From Larix kaempferi (Eukaryota; Streptophyta; Pinopsida; Pinales; Pinaceae), in contig BSBM01000076.1 of NCBI GenBank assembly GCA_027924585.1, positions 9,594,001-9,658,000 on the forward strand: DNA of 64,000 bases, written 5' to 3'. The stretch's first letter is position 1; each line of letters begins with the position of its first letter. Below, one piece after another: positions 21,770-33,269 of this stretch. The notes below the pieces were generated by a model. The model saw only the letters and a program-made list of their open reading frames with translations. It did not search any database and was not told the origin of the DNA. The position numbers were made by a program, and so were the translations under genes.

Positions 21770-23240
21770 AAATTGAGTCATCTATTGTATTTGTTGCTTC
21801 TATCCATTTTTTTGTTCGTTGTTTGAGAAATGCATCATATATTACTTAATGAAACAAACATTTACATCCATGAACAAAGAGTTACACCATGGAACAAAGA
21901 AAGTTACATCAATCCAATAAGAAGGTTACAAACAAAAATGTTAGCATATGATCCACTGCCCCACTAAGAAGATATTCAACAACTTTATGGAAAAAATGAA
22001 TCTGGCTTTAATGAGCAAGCCAATTCTTGTTTGAAAATCCCCAATTCCCCAAAGCTAACAAGGGATGGAATGGATTTTATTTAGGAAGCCATAACCAAAT
22101 TTTAGGAAGATAATGGTATTGCATTCTTTTCATTTTCTTTCGCTTGTTTAGAAACAAGTTTAACAATGATTCTAGTTACTCTCCTCACAAGGCCAATGCA
22201 ATAGATTATGCACCTAGAAATAAAACTATGCTAGCCCTATACATTGCTGATATCAACAACAATACCTTGTTGTGCTCTAGCATTGACTATTCTACATTGT
22301 TGTTAATCATAGTACACTAGCATGCCCCAATTCTTGCAAAATATTGCAACTTAGACTGCGGGTTTCAAATCAACACTACCAAGATCATTGGTATTAGAGA
22401 AACATGCTTCGAATTGTTTCTTCATTGTCATTGTAATTGATTAATCTAAAGTCTACAAATATGCGCTAATGATGCCAATATATCGCTTTGTACTTTCCCC
22501 TATAATGTCCATACAATTTGTATATTGAGATATCTCTTGTCTTTGTTGTTTCCATCTATTATTTTGTTCATTGATTGAGAAATGCATCATTAATTACTTA
22601 GTTACATCATGGAATAACCGAATAAGGAGTTACATCAATTCAATAGTAGGGTTACATGGAAATTTTTGTCCTAGAAAGGCTAAAAATGTTAGCATGTGGG
22701 ATTGTGTCCCAATAGGGTGAAATTCAACATTTACATGAAAAATTGAATTTGGGTTTAAAAAGCAATGCCAATTCCTGTTTGAAAGCCTCAAATTCCCTAA
22801 TCTAATAGAGGATAGAATGGATTTGCTTTTTGAAGTTTTAGTAATGTAAACAAATATTTGGAAGATAATAGTATTGGATATTTTTCATTTGCTTTTCTTG
22901 TTTTTAAACAAGATTTAACAATGAATATGTTTATTCTCCATGTAAGCAAAAAGCATTAGATTCTAGTTGAAATTTTCTAAACCTATACACTGATATTGTG
23001 AACAATCATAATACCTTATCATGCTATAGAGTTGTCTATACTCCTCTACTGTTAAGAAAAGCACACTTGCTTGCGAACCTTGATCCTTGCAAAGGGTCAC
23101 AAATTACGAATAGGGTCTTTGAATGGACTCTACCAACCTAGATCTAGATCATTGGTATCATAACAAAATGCTTCAACTAGTTGCATCATTCACATTGTAG
23201 TGGATTGACCTAAAATCAACATACCCACATGAGTGAATTC
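21770..23240. repeat. Tandem duplication with a unit of about 730 bp
   Basis: Units begin near 21770 and 22508. Shared landmarks in the same order include GAGAAATGCATCAT, AGTTACA(C/T)CATGGAA, AAATGTTAGCAT, CCAATTC(T/C)TGTTTGAAA and ATGGAATGGATTT-like strings. Divergence is considerable. No coding content is recognised in either unit. Confidence 0.75.
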
Positions 23241-23859
23241 TAGTATATGGTTTGGACCAAGTCTATATAGTCGAAGAATGGGATTGATCTAACTCCTCAT
23301 GTAAACCTTTTGACATGCTCAAGACTCTTGAGATGTTGGGTAAGTTGACTTGTTCTTCCAACTTTGATGCAAGCATTTCCCAATCAATGATTGTTGAGGC
23401 ATTACAAAAGCAACAAAATGAAAGTTTTACCCAATTTGCAAAGATTTTCAACATAATCGTGCCACAAGCTACGACATTAGCATTCTCTTAGCCTAGATTA
23501 TGCTTTGTTTGGTTACATGTACCCCTTAAAAGGAAAAAATGGACCATGTTATTCCCTTGTTTGAATGTAAAACTGATGCTCAATGCATGGTTTAGTTCTC
23601 TCCATACCTTCTTTGAAGATGATACTTATAGTTATGCATAGACCTGACCATTGTGATTGATGTGACCAACAACGCAATTCCAAGACCAACTCTAAAAAAC
23701 CATAGAGTACACAACAAAACCAAAGTCAACACAACTTTAAATCCTGATAAAAAAATACTTAGACAATAAAAGGCCACTCAAACCATCACCACCAACAAAA
23801 GCAAACTAGTAACTTGTGTTAAAAATATAATATTACCTCACCGATCCATTCTAGGACTC
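23241..23859. other. Spacer, nothing recognised
   Basis: The small frames here on both strands show no recognisable domain. Confidence 0.4.
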
Positions 23860-24676
23860 GAGTAGCGCCATCGACTAGTGCCTAGTCCCAATCAACTCCT
23901 TGGTTGAATCTCAGTTCGATCGACTTAGTCAAACCTACGGATTAGTCAATCCATTGGCTCATTCATCACTGCGGATCAGTCGATCCACTGATTCAGTCGA
24001 CTCGGGCAATCTTCCGCAACATTCATACATCATACATGCTCCGTGGAATTCGATGACTCAAACACAAGTCAACCAACATTTTGAACATTCAAAAGGCACC
24101 AGGATGATGCCATCGCGTGGAAACAATGTCTCTTCATCATCTTCTAGCCAACAAATGGAAAGAAAATTATTGACCTCCTCAATCAAATTGTAATTGTTTC
24201 TTTGTAACTGAAACGTGATGGGTCGGAAAGAAGGTGTCCCTCATATTTGTATATATGCATGTAATCCTGAATATGAAAGGGTTCCTTGTTCTTGATTGCA
24301 CTAAGACAGGTTTCGAAAGAGGAGGCTCGATTGGTTCCTCACAATTCCTTTATTCGACCTCTGTTCATGTAATCAAGTCTTTCAACTCAGAACATCTTGA
24401 TAAAGGGTTTGGCTTACAAACTTAGAATACCAACGTCCTAAAGACGACTACTCAATACAACCATAGTTTTCACCCTTCGGGTTTCTCCGTTATCCATTCC
24501 AGACTTGCATTTTCATGTGATTGGTATTGTCTATTTCTTTCAGTCATTTTTTGTTTGGTTATTACCTACATTGGTTTTCTTATTCACTTTAGTATTATTT
24601 TGATTCTTCCATAATAGAGCTTGACTCATTAGTCGACTATATTATCCTCCTATCCACTCACTGCGACATGGATTAC
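23860..24676 (+). repeat. Probable 5' LTR region of Gypsy-A
   Basis: Non-coding DNA directly upstream of a primer site. The first 150 bases contain several copies of a short AGTCGATC/CAGTCGA motif. No second LTR copy exists in the window, so the left end is a guess. Confidence 0.45.
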
Positions 24677-24688
24677 TGGTATCAGAGC
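24677..24688 (+). other. Primer-binding site of Gypsy-A
   Basis: TGGTATCAGAGC, a perfect initiator Met-tRNA complement. Confidence 0.9.
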
Positions 24689-24822
24689 ACTCTAGTCTTC
24701 TCTAGCCTTTCTTAAACACTACTTGCATAGTTAGAAAACTTATGCATGTTCAAACACGCCCTAAGACCCATCTATTTAACTTTCCTTTACCTCCGACCTT
24801 CGAATATTTATCTAGACCGAAG

Positions 24823-25862
24823 ATGGCAGTTGAAAGAGAGGATGAAACTCCTCATTGTGAAACTGAACAACTCATAGAGCAAGCACTCACTCGACAACTA
24901 TGAGAATTTCAATGAGATTGTTGCTCGACTTACAAATTCATTTGGCTGGACTTCGGTTAGACACCCGACAAGATCTGTCTTCAACAGGGTTAGCTCCTTC
25001 AAGGTACAAATGAACTTGGACATACCAAATTTGGAAGGAAAGGTTGATGCAAAATATGTAGACAACTCGATAAATTAGTTAGAGTCTTATTTCTCTATGA
25101 ATCAAATTTCTAAGGCAGAGAAAGTCACTATTGCAGCTTTGAAGATGTTGACTTTTGTACATTGTTGGTAGAAAAATATTTCAACTAGACAAGAAGGTTG
25201 CCCTATCGACACTTGGTTGAAATTTGTTGAATAATATGTCAGGGTGGAATTTTATCCATCCAAGTACATACAAGAACATTATAAGAAATGGCTAAGGTTG
25301 AGGCAATGGAAAGACCAAACTATACAGAGTTATATTGATGAATTCCATCGACTAGTGGCTTGAATTGGTATTAGGGAGGAAGAAAAGTTACTTATTTTGA
25401 AGTATATCAATGGATTAAATTTTTATATCCAACTAGAGATGGAATTCCTCAATATTGGCACTCTCACAGAAGCATTCCATTACGCCATCGAGCTTGAGGC
25501 GAAATTGAAACCTTGGTTGACTATTGACTTCGACAAATCAAAATGTTCTTAAGATCACGGTAAGAAGCCTTCCAAGAAATATAATGGAAAAAACAACAAA
25601 CAACCTCCTACAGGGAAATGGTGTGATTACCACAGTTCAACTTGGCATGATGCATCTAAATGCAAAGCTCAAAAGACATGCTTGACGCATATGTCTACAT
25701 TTGATTTTGGCTCAGTCGAAAAAGCTATTGTGGAATTAGATGCAAAATCCTTGACTCTATTGCATTCAACTTCAACAACCCCCGCGAACTCGACCATCGT
25801 TGATGAAGAGGAAAGAGAACAAGTATTCTATACATAGATATGGTTACAAAATAACATGTTGC
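24823..25862 (+). pseudogene. Gypsy-A gag
   Basis: From the ATG at 24823 the frame, with stops, reads as a Ty3/Gypsy gag (Retrotrans_gag type): LRQWKDQTIQSYIDEFHRLV, REEEKLLILKYINGL, FHYAIELEAKLKP, then a linker and the Cys/His segment WCDYHSSTWHDASKC near 25620-25665 that precedes protease in this plant clade. It is interrupted by Copia-C at 25863. Gag would build the particle. Stops near 24900, 25075, 25170, 25235 and 25360 make it a pseudogene. Confidence 0.8.
25858..25862. repeat. Left target duplication of Copia-C
   Basis: GTTGC, repeated at 38805-38809. Removing one copy together with Copia-C rejoins the Gypsy-A frame. Confidence 0.85.
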
Positions 25863-26165
25863 TGTTAGGATATTTAGACACTTAGGAGTTAGTTAAAATC
25901 AACTTGTTCTAGTACATCTGTTAGGTAAAGTGTGTTTCTTTAGTATGCATTTGTATATATGTAATGGTTGCAATATGTTCTTTACATAGAGTGATTTGAC
26001 GGTTCAACTTTTCCTCGATCTTAATGACCATTGATCTGTGGATTAACACTCGATTTGTCCATGATCTCTATTTAAAGAGCATGTAGGGTCATTTTCTAGT
26101 TTATCGATTATGAGAAGCTCATTTGTAATACTCTTTTCTTTGCATAATAATATTGCCTCAACTAG
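25863..26165 (+). repeat. Copia-C 5' LTR, left part
   Basis: Aligns with 38357-38674 from TGTTAGGATATTTAGACAC through GTAAAGTGTGTTTCTTTAG to GCATAATAATATTGCCTCAA, where LINE-B interrupts it. The remainder is at 33130-33269. Confidence 0.9.
26149..26165. repeat. Left target duplication of LINE-B
   Basis: AATATTGCCTCAACTAG, 17 bases, partner AATATTGCCTCAAGTAG at 33113-33129. The uninterrupted 3' LTR at 38660 carries the G form, so the C here is a later change. Confidence 0.92.
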
Positions 26166-26275
26166 TTTTTTTTTTTTTTTTAATTTCTCTTCAGTTAAGG
26201 GAAATTGCCTTCTGCGCGCTAGGGCTCTAAGCTAGGGTTTGCCCGAGTACGCGCTGCTGCGTGTTTCAGCTGAGG

Positions 26276-27618
26276 ATGGGTGCCTCTGGAGGAGGTCCGC
26301 ACCCTCCTCCCCCGTCGACCGATGAGGAAATCGCATTCGCCAGACTGATAAACGAGTATGGGAAAAAGATTGATTCCGTTCCACCTCCGAAATTTGTCAA
26401 GAAACTGGAGGCCATTCCAGAAATAGAACTGCCGCTTGAGAAGCCCATTCATCTGGCTGTCTCCCTTGCAGATAGGGCCCTTATAGGCAATTTACAGGTC
26501 TGTGGCCATCTCCTCGCTCCACCGAAACTTGGATCCAAAACAACTGGCGGCCTCTGATCTCTCAAGGGGTCACAAGCTATTCGATTGGTAGAGGGTATTT
26601 CCTCTTTGATTTCGTCTCGAAAGAAGATAGGGACCTGATTTTCAGAAGCGGCCCATATTTTATGGGGCCACAGGGCCTGTACCTGAATCGATGGTCTCCA
26701 GATTTTGACCCTGCTATGGATGTGCCCAAAGCAGTACCAGTCTGGGTTCGACTGCCAAACCTTCCCATGCATTGCTGGAATGAAGAATCTCTAAGAACCA
26801 TTGGAAACGGTCTAGGGAAATATATTGATAAAGCTGACCCAAAGGGCCAATACTCCTTTGCTCGGATCTGTGTGGAAGTGGATCTAGAGGCGGGACTTCC
26901 TGAAGCTGTAAAACTGTCAATCAAAGGTTGGAAGCACTTTCAGCAACTTGACTATGAACAACTACCATTCAAATGCAGGCATTGCCATGAATATGGCCAC
27001 TTCCAGAGGAACTGCCCAAAAATACAAAAAGCTGAAGTAGAGAAGAACCACGAAGAAGACTGGCAGCAAGCCAAGAAGCAAAAAGCTAATACCAGAAGGA
27101 AAGGTCCCAAGGGGAACCCCCAGAGTGGCCCATCGAAAGACCCCAACACGACAGCTCCGGAGTCATCAAAAGCCCAAGAAAGCAATCCAAACTCTAGTGC
27201 TGGAAATAGCTTCGCCATTCTTGAAGAGCAAGCAACCCAGGTAAAATCAAGCGAGTTGGGGGAAATTTCTCCCAAGGCATTCCCCACCCTAACCAAAAGA
27301 AAGGAAGCCAGAAGAGCAGAAACCCTGGACCTGGAAATAGAAGCAACAATCCCAGCAAAGGAAGGCGCACAGCAAGATCCAGCAACTGAGGAAGGCACAG
27401 AAGAAGAGGACACCGATGAAGACGATCCGGAATCAACAAAGATTGCCAAAAAGGATCGTCGAGGAAGGAAAACTGAAAAGGAAAGAAGGGAAGTCGCCAC
27501 TTACAAGGATAGGTTAGCAGGAGTCCAAACCACTCTGGAAAAGCATCTCAACCCCAGAAATACCAGACAGCAAGGAAATGCCTCAAAAGGGGCAACCAAT
27601 ACATCCAAAGGTAAGTAA
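26276..27618 (+). pseudogene. LINE-B ORF1: DUF4283 plus CCHC zinc knuckle protein
   Basis: ORF1 of plant LINEs is an RNA-binding chaperone of the ribonucleoprotein particle. The ATG at 26276 (MGASGGGPHPPPPS) starts a frame that is lost near 26488, where one base appears to be missing; the next frame continues the DUF4283 fold (YFLFDFVSKEDRDLIF, GPYFMGPQGLYLNRWSPDF, VPVWVRLPNLPMHCW), followed by the CCHC_4-type knuckle CRHCHEYGHFQRNC near 26970-27015. The C-terminal 200 residues are charged, Lys/Glu/Ser-rich and probably disordered. It ends at TAA 27616-27618, whose last base is the A of the ORF2 ATG. Apart from the single frameshift the frame is intact. Confidence 0.88.
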
Positions 27619-27620
27619 TG
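27616..27620 (+). promoter_or_regulatory. TAATG stop-start overlap between ORF1 and ORF2
   Basis: The ORF1 stop TAA and ORF2 start ATG share one base. Such overlaps allow termination-coupled reinitiation in some LINEs (known from the insect LINE SART1). Use here is inferred only from the sequence. Confidence 0.6.
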
Positions 27621-30600
27621 CAGATTGTCTCCTGGAACTGTAGGGGGTTAGGAAGTAAATTGAAATCGTTATCAATGAAAGATTTAATCAAAATATCGAA
27701 TCCCTATATCCTCCTGATCCAGGAGACAAAAATGGAAGAGCAGGCCTTCCTTCAGGCTACTCCTTCCTTTTGGAATCAAGCAGAATGCATTGCGGTTAGT
27801 TCAAGAGGGGCGTCTGGAGGCATTGCAACGCTCTGGGATCCATCTAAGATTGGAATTGTAAGTCATGCTAAATCAACTCACTGGGTTTTTACTGAATTTC
27901 TGTTTAAAGATGCTAATATCTGTCTAAGCCTCTTTAACGTCTATGCTCCCATGAATGTCTCTGAAAAAAAATCATGCTGGACCAGTTTGAACGACCATAT
28001 GACCTCCTCCCAGTTAGATAATTTTGTTATTGCGGGGGATCTAAATCTTACCCTTTCTTCAGCTGAAAAAAGAGGAGGCAATATTGTTAGAGATCCTGCC
28101 AGGGAATGGGTAGAGGACATTATCTCGGAATGGGATCTGGAAGACATCAAACCCAGCAAAGGAAAATATACTTGGACGAACAAAAGAATCGGACCGGGCC
28201 ACATAGCCGCCAGACTGGATAGGTTCTTGGCCCAGCAGTCCCTACACATGCAAGGGTTCGACCTGTCTTCCTCCATTCTTCCCTTTTGTGCCTCGGACCA
28301 TAAGCCTATCTCTCTCTCCTTTTCTAAAGATCAGAATCTGGGACCCATCCCCTTCAGATTCAACCCCGCCTGGATCCCTTTGGAAGGCTTTTCGGAAATA
28401 GTGGCAGCTGCCTGGGAAACTAATATTAAAGGGTCGCCTTTCTTCGTCTGGGAGTCAAAGCTGAGGTTGGTGAAAAAGGCCCTCAAAGAATGGGCAAAAC
28501 TTCTCAAGTCTCCTAAACAGTAAAGGATCGAAGCTGAGAAAGCCTTGGAGGATCACCTCATTAGAAATGAAGGGAACCTCTCTCAAGACTCTCTGGATAA
28601 AGAAACTTACCTCCACAACAAGTTGCATGAAGCCTGTAGGCTTGAAGAAAATTATTGGAAAATTAAATCAAGAAACACGTGACTTTAGGAAGGGGACAAA
28701 AATACCAAGTTTTTCCACAAGCAAGCAGAGATCAGAAAACATTTCAAGACAGTAACTAAGATCGACCATCTGGGGAAGCAGATATCTGAGTTCGATGAAA
28801 TTAAAAAAGCAGCTCATGAACACTTTCAAGATATGTACACTGAAACTTCACCAGGGAGGGTCTTCAATCAATCTGATTCTCTAAATAATATACCTCTTCT
28901 GATGTCTGATCAAATGAATCTCCAGCTTCTCTTCCCTATTTCCCTGGAAGAAATCAAAGCAGCTGTTGATGGAATGAGCCCTGACAAAGCTCCTGGACCG
29001 GACGGATTTACAGCAAGATTTCTCACATCCTGTTGGACCATCATCCACTCTGACCTGTTCCGGATGGTAAAGAAATCCCTGTCCTGCCCCAAAATTGGCG
29101 GAGGAAATCCTTTCTAGCCCTCATCCCCAAAGAAAAAGGAGCTTCTTCCTACTCCCGCTTCCGACCTATCTCCCTCTGCAATATCGGCTATAAGGTAATC
29201 ATCAAAGTCATTTCCAATAGACTGAACGCTGTCCTACCTCTTATTATCCCAGAGAATCAGGGAGGCTTCATCAGAGGCAGACAAATATCTGACAACATCA
29301 TCTTAGTCCAAGAGGCCATTCACTCCAGTGTGACAAGGAAAGAAAAAGGAATGGTTATCAAACTGGACCTTTCCAATGCCTTTGACAGAGTCCGTCACAG
29401 CTTCTTGTTTCAAGTGATGTCCAGGTTTGGGTTTGCACCAAGGTTGATCTCCTGGATCAAAGCCCGCATTAGCACTCCCTGGATCGCCCCCCTGGTAAAT
29501 GGGAGAGCATGAGACTTCTTCCAAGCCTCAAGAGGCCTTAGGTAGGGATGTCCTCTGTCCCCCCTTCTCTATGCCATCCAAGCTGCCTCTCTCAGCTTTA
29601 TTCTGGATCATTATAGAACTCATGAGGACCTTTTGGGGCTAAAAATAGTGCGCGGAGTTAAAGTAGTAAATCATACCCAATTTGCTGATGATACTCTCCT
29701 TGTGAGCGGAGCAAGTCCAACTACAGCCAGAAAGTTCAAAGAGGTACTTGACGTTTATCAAGATGTCTCTGGCAGCAAAATCAATTACATCAAGAGCCAA
29801 ATCTATAGTTGGAACTGCTCTCCGATAGAGCTACAAGCTATATCCCGAATCCTTATGATAGAAGGGAAATACCATTGGACTGATTTCAAATATCTTGGAG
29901 TGCCAATATTCAAGGATAAGCCAAAAGTATCCAGTTGGGAACCGCTGATTGAAAAATTGAATCTGAAAATCAAAGCCTGGGGAGCCTCGTGGCTAAATCT
30001 TGCAGGGAAATCAGTTCTCATCAAATCTGTTCTGGCTAGTATGCCTGTCTTTCAATGTTCCTTGCTATTGGCACCCATATCTGTTCTAAAAAAGATCGAG
30101 GTCCTTCTCCGAATATTTCTGTGGAAAGGGGGGAAACAAAATGAGAACCGACTACCCCTGGTTAAATGGGAAAAAATCACTGCCTCATATCTGGAAGGTG
30201 GATTGCACATGCGAGATCTTAGAACCCAAAATCTTGCCCTGGGAGCCAAGCTACTGTGGAATATTGTGTCAGGAAACTCCTCATGGAGTAAACAGGTGTT
30301 ATGGAAAAAATACTTTTCAGGAACTAGACTGAGATGCCTGGATCAGGGCCCGAAGGTGGTAAAAGGCTCTCCCCTGTTTGCTCTTTGCTCCAAAGCCTAC
30401 CCATTCTTTGCTAAGGAACTCACGTGGATCCCTGGAAACGGAAAGAGAATTAGAATATGGGAAGATTCCATCCACGGCAACCCTCCAATTGTAACCATAG
30501 AAGGGATGGGAGAAATTCGGAAGTTCCTCTCAAGCCTTGGGATCTCCAAACTCTGGGACATTTCAAAATGGCATCCGGATGGTCAACAAAGATGGATAGG

Positions 30601-31858
30601 ATGGGACATTCCCGAATGCCCTCCAACACTTGCTGCTGAAAAAGGTATCCTCCTTCGTTGCTTGGATGGAAAGTCCCCGGTAGCCAAAAGATATAAAGAT
30701 GTAAGGGGCTGGGGCTCTAAATCCGGACACTACTCTGTCGCTGATGGTTACAGAAGCATCAAAGCCATTCCCAACGTTCCTAGGAATCCAACAATCTGGA
30801 AGTACATATGGTCAAACAAGTCTCTACCCAAAGTAGATCATTTTATCTGGACTCTAGCTCATAACAGCGTCCTAACCACCGAAGTCCTGCGTAAGAAAGG
30901 ATGGGAAGGCCCATATCGCTGCCCCTTATGCCTGGCAGCTGAAGAGACGTCCACTCACTTGTTTATCTCTTGCCCCTTCTCCACCTTTGTCTGGAACCTG
31001 ATGAGCCTTCCTTGGCATATTCCCCTGAATTATGACAATGTCCCCTCCCTTCTCTCTCGATGGTCTTTGTCCTCCCCTGTCAGAACCCATCCTAAGGACC
31101 ATCTGGCTACCGCCTGGTTAGCCCTCCCCAAATTCATCTGCTGGAAGCTTTGGCTTGAACGAAATAATCGAATCTTCAGAGAGACCAGGGCTTCCCCTCT
31201 ACAGGTGGTGGTCAAAATAAAAGCTCTGTTAGGGGATTTCATTAGCTCGCGAACCTCTCTCTGTCTCAATTCTCCTCTCTCTATTGAGGAAGCTAATTGG
31301 CTTCAGAGTATTCCTGGTACTGTAGCAAGCCTCCCTTACAAAGCCTCGGTGCTGCAGAAATGGGAAATCAGGTTCGAGGGGGAAGAGTATGACCAGTGGT
31401 GTAAAAGTCTTGGAAACCATTTATTGTACTTTGACGGAGCTTCTAAAGGAAATCCAGGGGAGGCAGGAGGGGGAGGGGTGCTCTTTGGCCCCGATGGAGA
31501 ACAGATTTTCACTTATTCCTGGAATTTGGGAGTAGAAACCAACAACATGGCTGAAGCTTTGGCCCTCTGGAAAGGCTTAAACCAAGCTCTATCCCATGGT
31601 GCTCAAAAAGTAACAGTAGTGGGGGACTCCAGGATGATTATCCACAGCATCAATACTATGAACTTACCCTCGTCCATTCGCCTTCGTCAAGTTCTACGAA
31701 GAATTGCATTGCTCATTCCTCTCTTCCAGGTCATCGAATTCTATCATGTCCTCCGAAGGAATAACAAAAAGGCGGATAAAGCAGCAAATGAAGCTATTAT
31801 CCTAGGGAAAGGAGTTCTAAAAATCAATGATGAAACTAATCTGGTTTCTATCCCGTAA
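27618..31858 (+). pseudogene. LINE-B ORF2: endonuclease, reverse transcriptase, RNase H
   Basis: About 1410 codons. Residues 1-235 are an APE-type endonuclease (WNCRGLG, QETK, FNVYAP, GDLNLTL, ARLDRF, SDHKP). The RT follows, with SPDKAPGPDGF near 28980, KLDLSNAFDRV (motif A) near 29360, GCPLSP, and FADDT (motif C) at 29681-29692. A zinc-like segment lies near 30780-31000 (PKVDHFIWTLAH, CPLCLAAEETSTHLFISC), then RNase H at 31420-31800 with all four acidic residues (FDGASKGNPG, MAEALAL, GDSRMI, NKKADKAAN). Breaks: TAA at 28521; TGA and TAG near 28680, in place of the usual Trp and a polar residue; a frameshift near 29090; TGA at 29510 and TAG at 29543. From 29546 the frame is open to 31858. It would nick target DNA and copy its own RNA there. 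Confidence 0.95.
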
Positions 31859-32915
31859 CTATTTGGTCTCAATCCCGAACATGGACGTAATGAGAATTTG
31901 GCACATAGGTATTAAGGCACGTGTCCAGCGCCAAAACTGCCGGATGGTCCTCGCCCCTGGACGCGGCGGGCCTTCTTCCCCTGAAGACAACCTTTCCTCC
32001 ACTACCATGCATTATTTAAACCATAAGTTCGCTCGCTTCCTCTCTGCAATTCTGATGCCAACCCTGCCACAGCTGATGAAGGCCCGTACTAGTAAATGTA
32101 CCAAGGATCAGGATGAATTATGGAGAAAGATCTTCTCATGCGCCTCCAGGCGTGCAGATTTGCTCTTCTCAGCTCAATTTCGTCGGCACTCCTCTATTGC
32201 CTGCGTCACTGGGCTCTCTGAAGCCAATTCTATTTATGGCAACACGCTGGGTCATGATCCTCAGTGAATTACCACCTACGGCAGGGAGAACCGTTATTCA
32301 ATAAGCAGTATGATAAGGGGTACTGGAGCCCCTCAAAGAAGGAAGATTGATCAGGCGGCATGCGTCGAATTCGGGGTAATTATGCTCTATTTATTACCAG
32401 GAATAGACATCAGCAATATGAATGATAACCCTCTCCGCATTGGCCTTAAAAGAGATACTAAGCCTGCTAAGGAGAGTTCCCCAGGAAGACGAAAGCTCTG
32501 GCAGTTTCCCGTGACGCTTCCTCTGTTCGACTCTGGAAATATCTGGTATACGCTTAGTGGAATGGCCGACACGGGAGACTCAGCGGCTTCCTCCCCTGAT
32601 CCATTATTGGAATTGGAAGCGGAAATTCGTGTTCTACGGCGACGGGTAAGAAGACAGGGAGAATTCATGAATAGAATGGATGCGCAAGGTGGTCGCAGGC
32701 TTGACAGATTGGACGAGGAAATAGGTAGTACCCGGGAGGATTTCGCCGCAGCACTGGAAGATTTGGAATTGAAGGTAAAGGACGCCATCGAGAACATGGA
32801 TCGCAGGCTTCAGAATCTGGAAATTGCTATGGAGAACCTCCGAGGTGGTGAGAAGCCAAGTTCGAGCAAGAACCCAGCAACTGCAAAACCGTCTGCAGGG
32901 GCACGTTATCGTTAA
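31827..32915 (+). pseudogene. LINE-B ORF3: 363-codon frame beyond RNase H, coiled-coil C-terminus
   Basis: An ATG at 31827 lies 32 bases inside the end of ORF2, in the +1 frame. The frame runs to TAA at 32913-32915 with only one internal stop (TGA 32265-32267); roughly 17 would be expected by chance over this length. The N-terminal 146 residues are basic and match nothing I recognise. After the TGA comes another stretch of about 100 residues, then from Met at 32562 a 117-residue segment with a strong heptad pattern (LLELEAEIRVLRRRVRRQGE, DRLDEEIGSTREDFAAALED, NMDRRLQNLEIAMENL) and a Ser/Lys/Ala tail. LINE-A shows the same order and frame. A trimerising coiled coil recalls the ORF1p of mammalian L1 only in general type. 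The role is unknown. An alternative is that only 32562-32915 is a gene. Confidence 0.6.
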
Positions 32916-33112
32916 CTTCTGTATAGGTCCGGTTTTACTCTGTTTTAACTTTCTGCTTTATTTATAAAAAAAAAAAAAGCCCTGTCATGCCACAGGCTTC
33001 TGTAATTAATGGATGGAGGACTGATAGACTCTCTGTTTTCTGGATATGTACTCTTGTGGGGTGGCTTTGCCACTGCTTTTAATATATAAACTAGCCGTTT
33101 TTGTCAAAAAAA
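32916..33112 (+). other. LINE-B 3' UTR
   Basis: Contains an internal A13 run (32967-32979), then GCCCTGTCATGCCACAGGC, a short hairpin-capable string, and the terminal A run before the target duplication. Confidence 0.7.
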
Positions 33113-33129
33113 AATATTGCCTCAAGTAG
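33113..33129. repeat. Right target duplication of LINE-B
   Basis: AATATTGCCTCAAGTAG; this is also the resumption of the Copia-C 5' LTR. Confidence 0.92.
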
Positions 33130-33269
33130 ATATTTGGTTGGGGTCGTGGAGCGTTTCCCTCTCGAGGGTTTAAACCACGTAAAAACATCGATGTGTTGAT
33201 CGGTGATTTGTTTGTATGAGTGGCTGCTCAAGGTCTTCGATCTTTTGGAAGTATCCTTGTGATAGTCAA
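33130..33269 (+). repeat. Copia-C 5' LTR, right part
   Basis: Matches 38677-38802: TATTTGG, GTTTCCCTCTC, TTTAAACCAC, ATCGATGTGT, CGATCTTTTGGAAGTGT-like and GTGATAGTCAA. The exact LTR end is blurred, and no clear primer site follows. Confidence 0.85.

Larger units (their letters stand above)
26166..33112 (+). mobile_element. LINE-B: near full-length plant LINE with an extra 3' ORF
   Basis: A 6.9-kb insertion in the Copia-C 5' LTR with a 17-bp target duplication and a 3' A run (33106-33114). Order: T-rich 5' end, ORF1 (DUF4283/CCHC), ORF2 (endonuclease, RT, RVT zinc segment, RNase H), then ORF3 and 3' UTR. It is clearly more GC-rich than the surrounding DNA. The coding frames are only lightly damaged (two frameshifts and a handful of stops), so it is the youngest layer of this nest. 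Confidence 0.93.

Noticed and set aside
26952-27500. 182-codon minus-strand frame opposite LINE-B ORF1
   Set aside because: It is the antisense shadow of the Lys/Glu/Ser-rich ORF1 tail; low-complexity Ser/Leu/Phe content and no domain.
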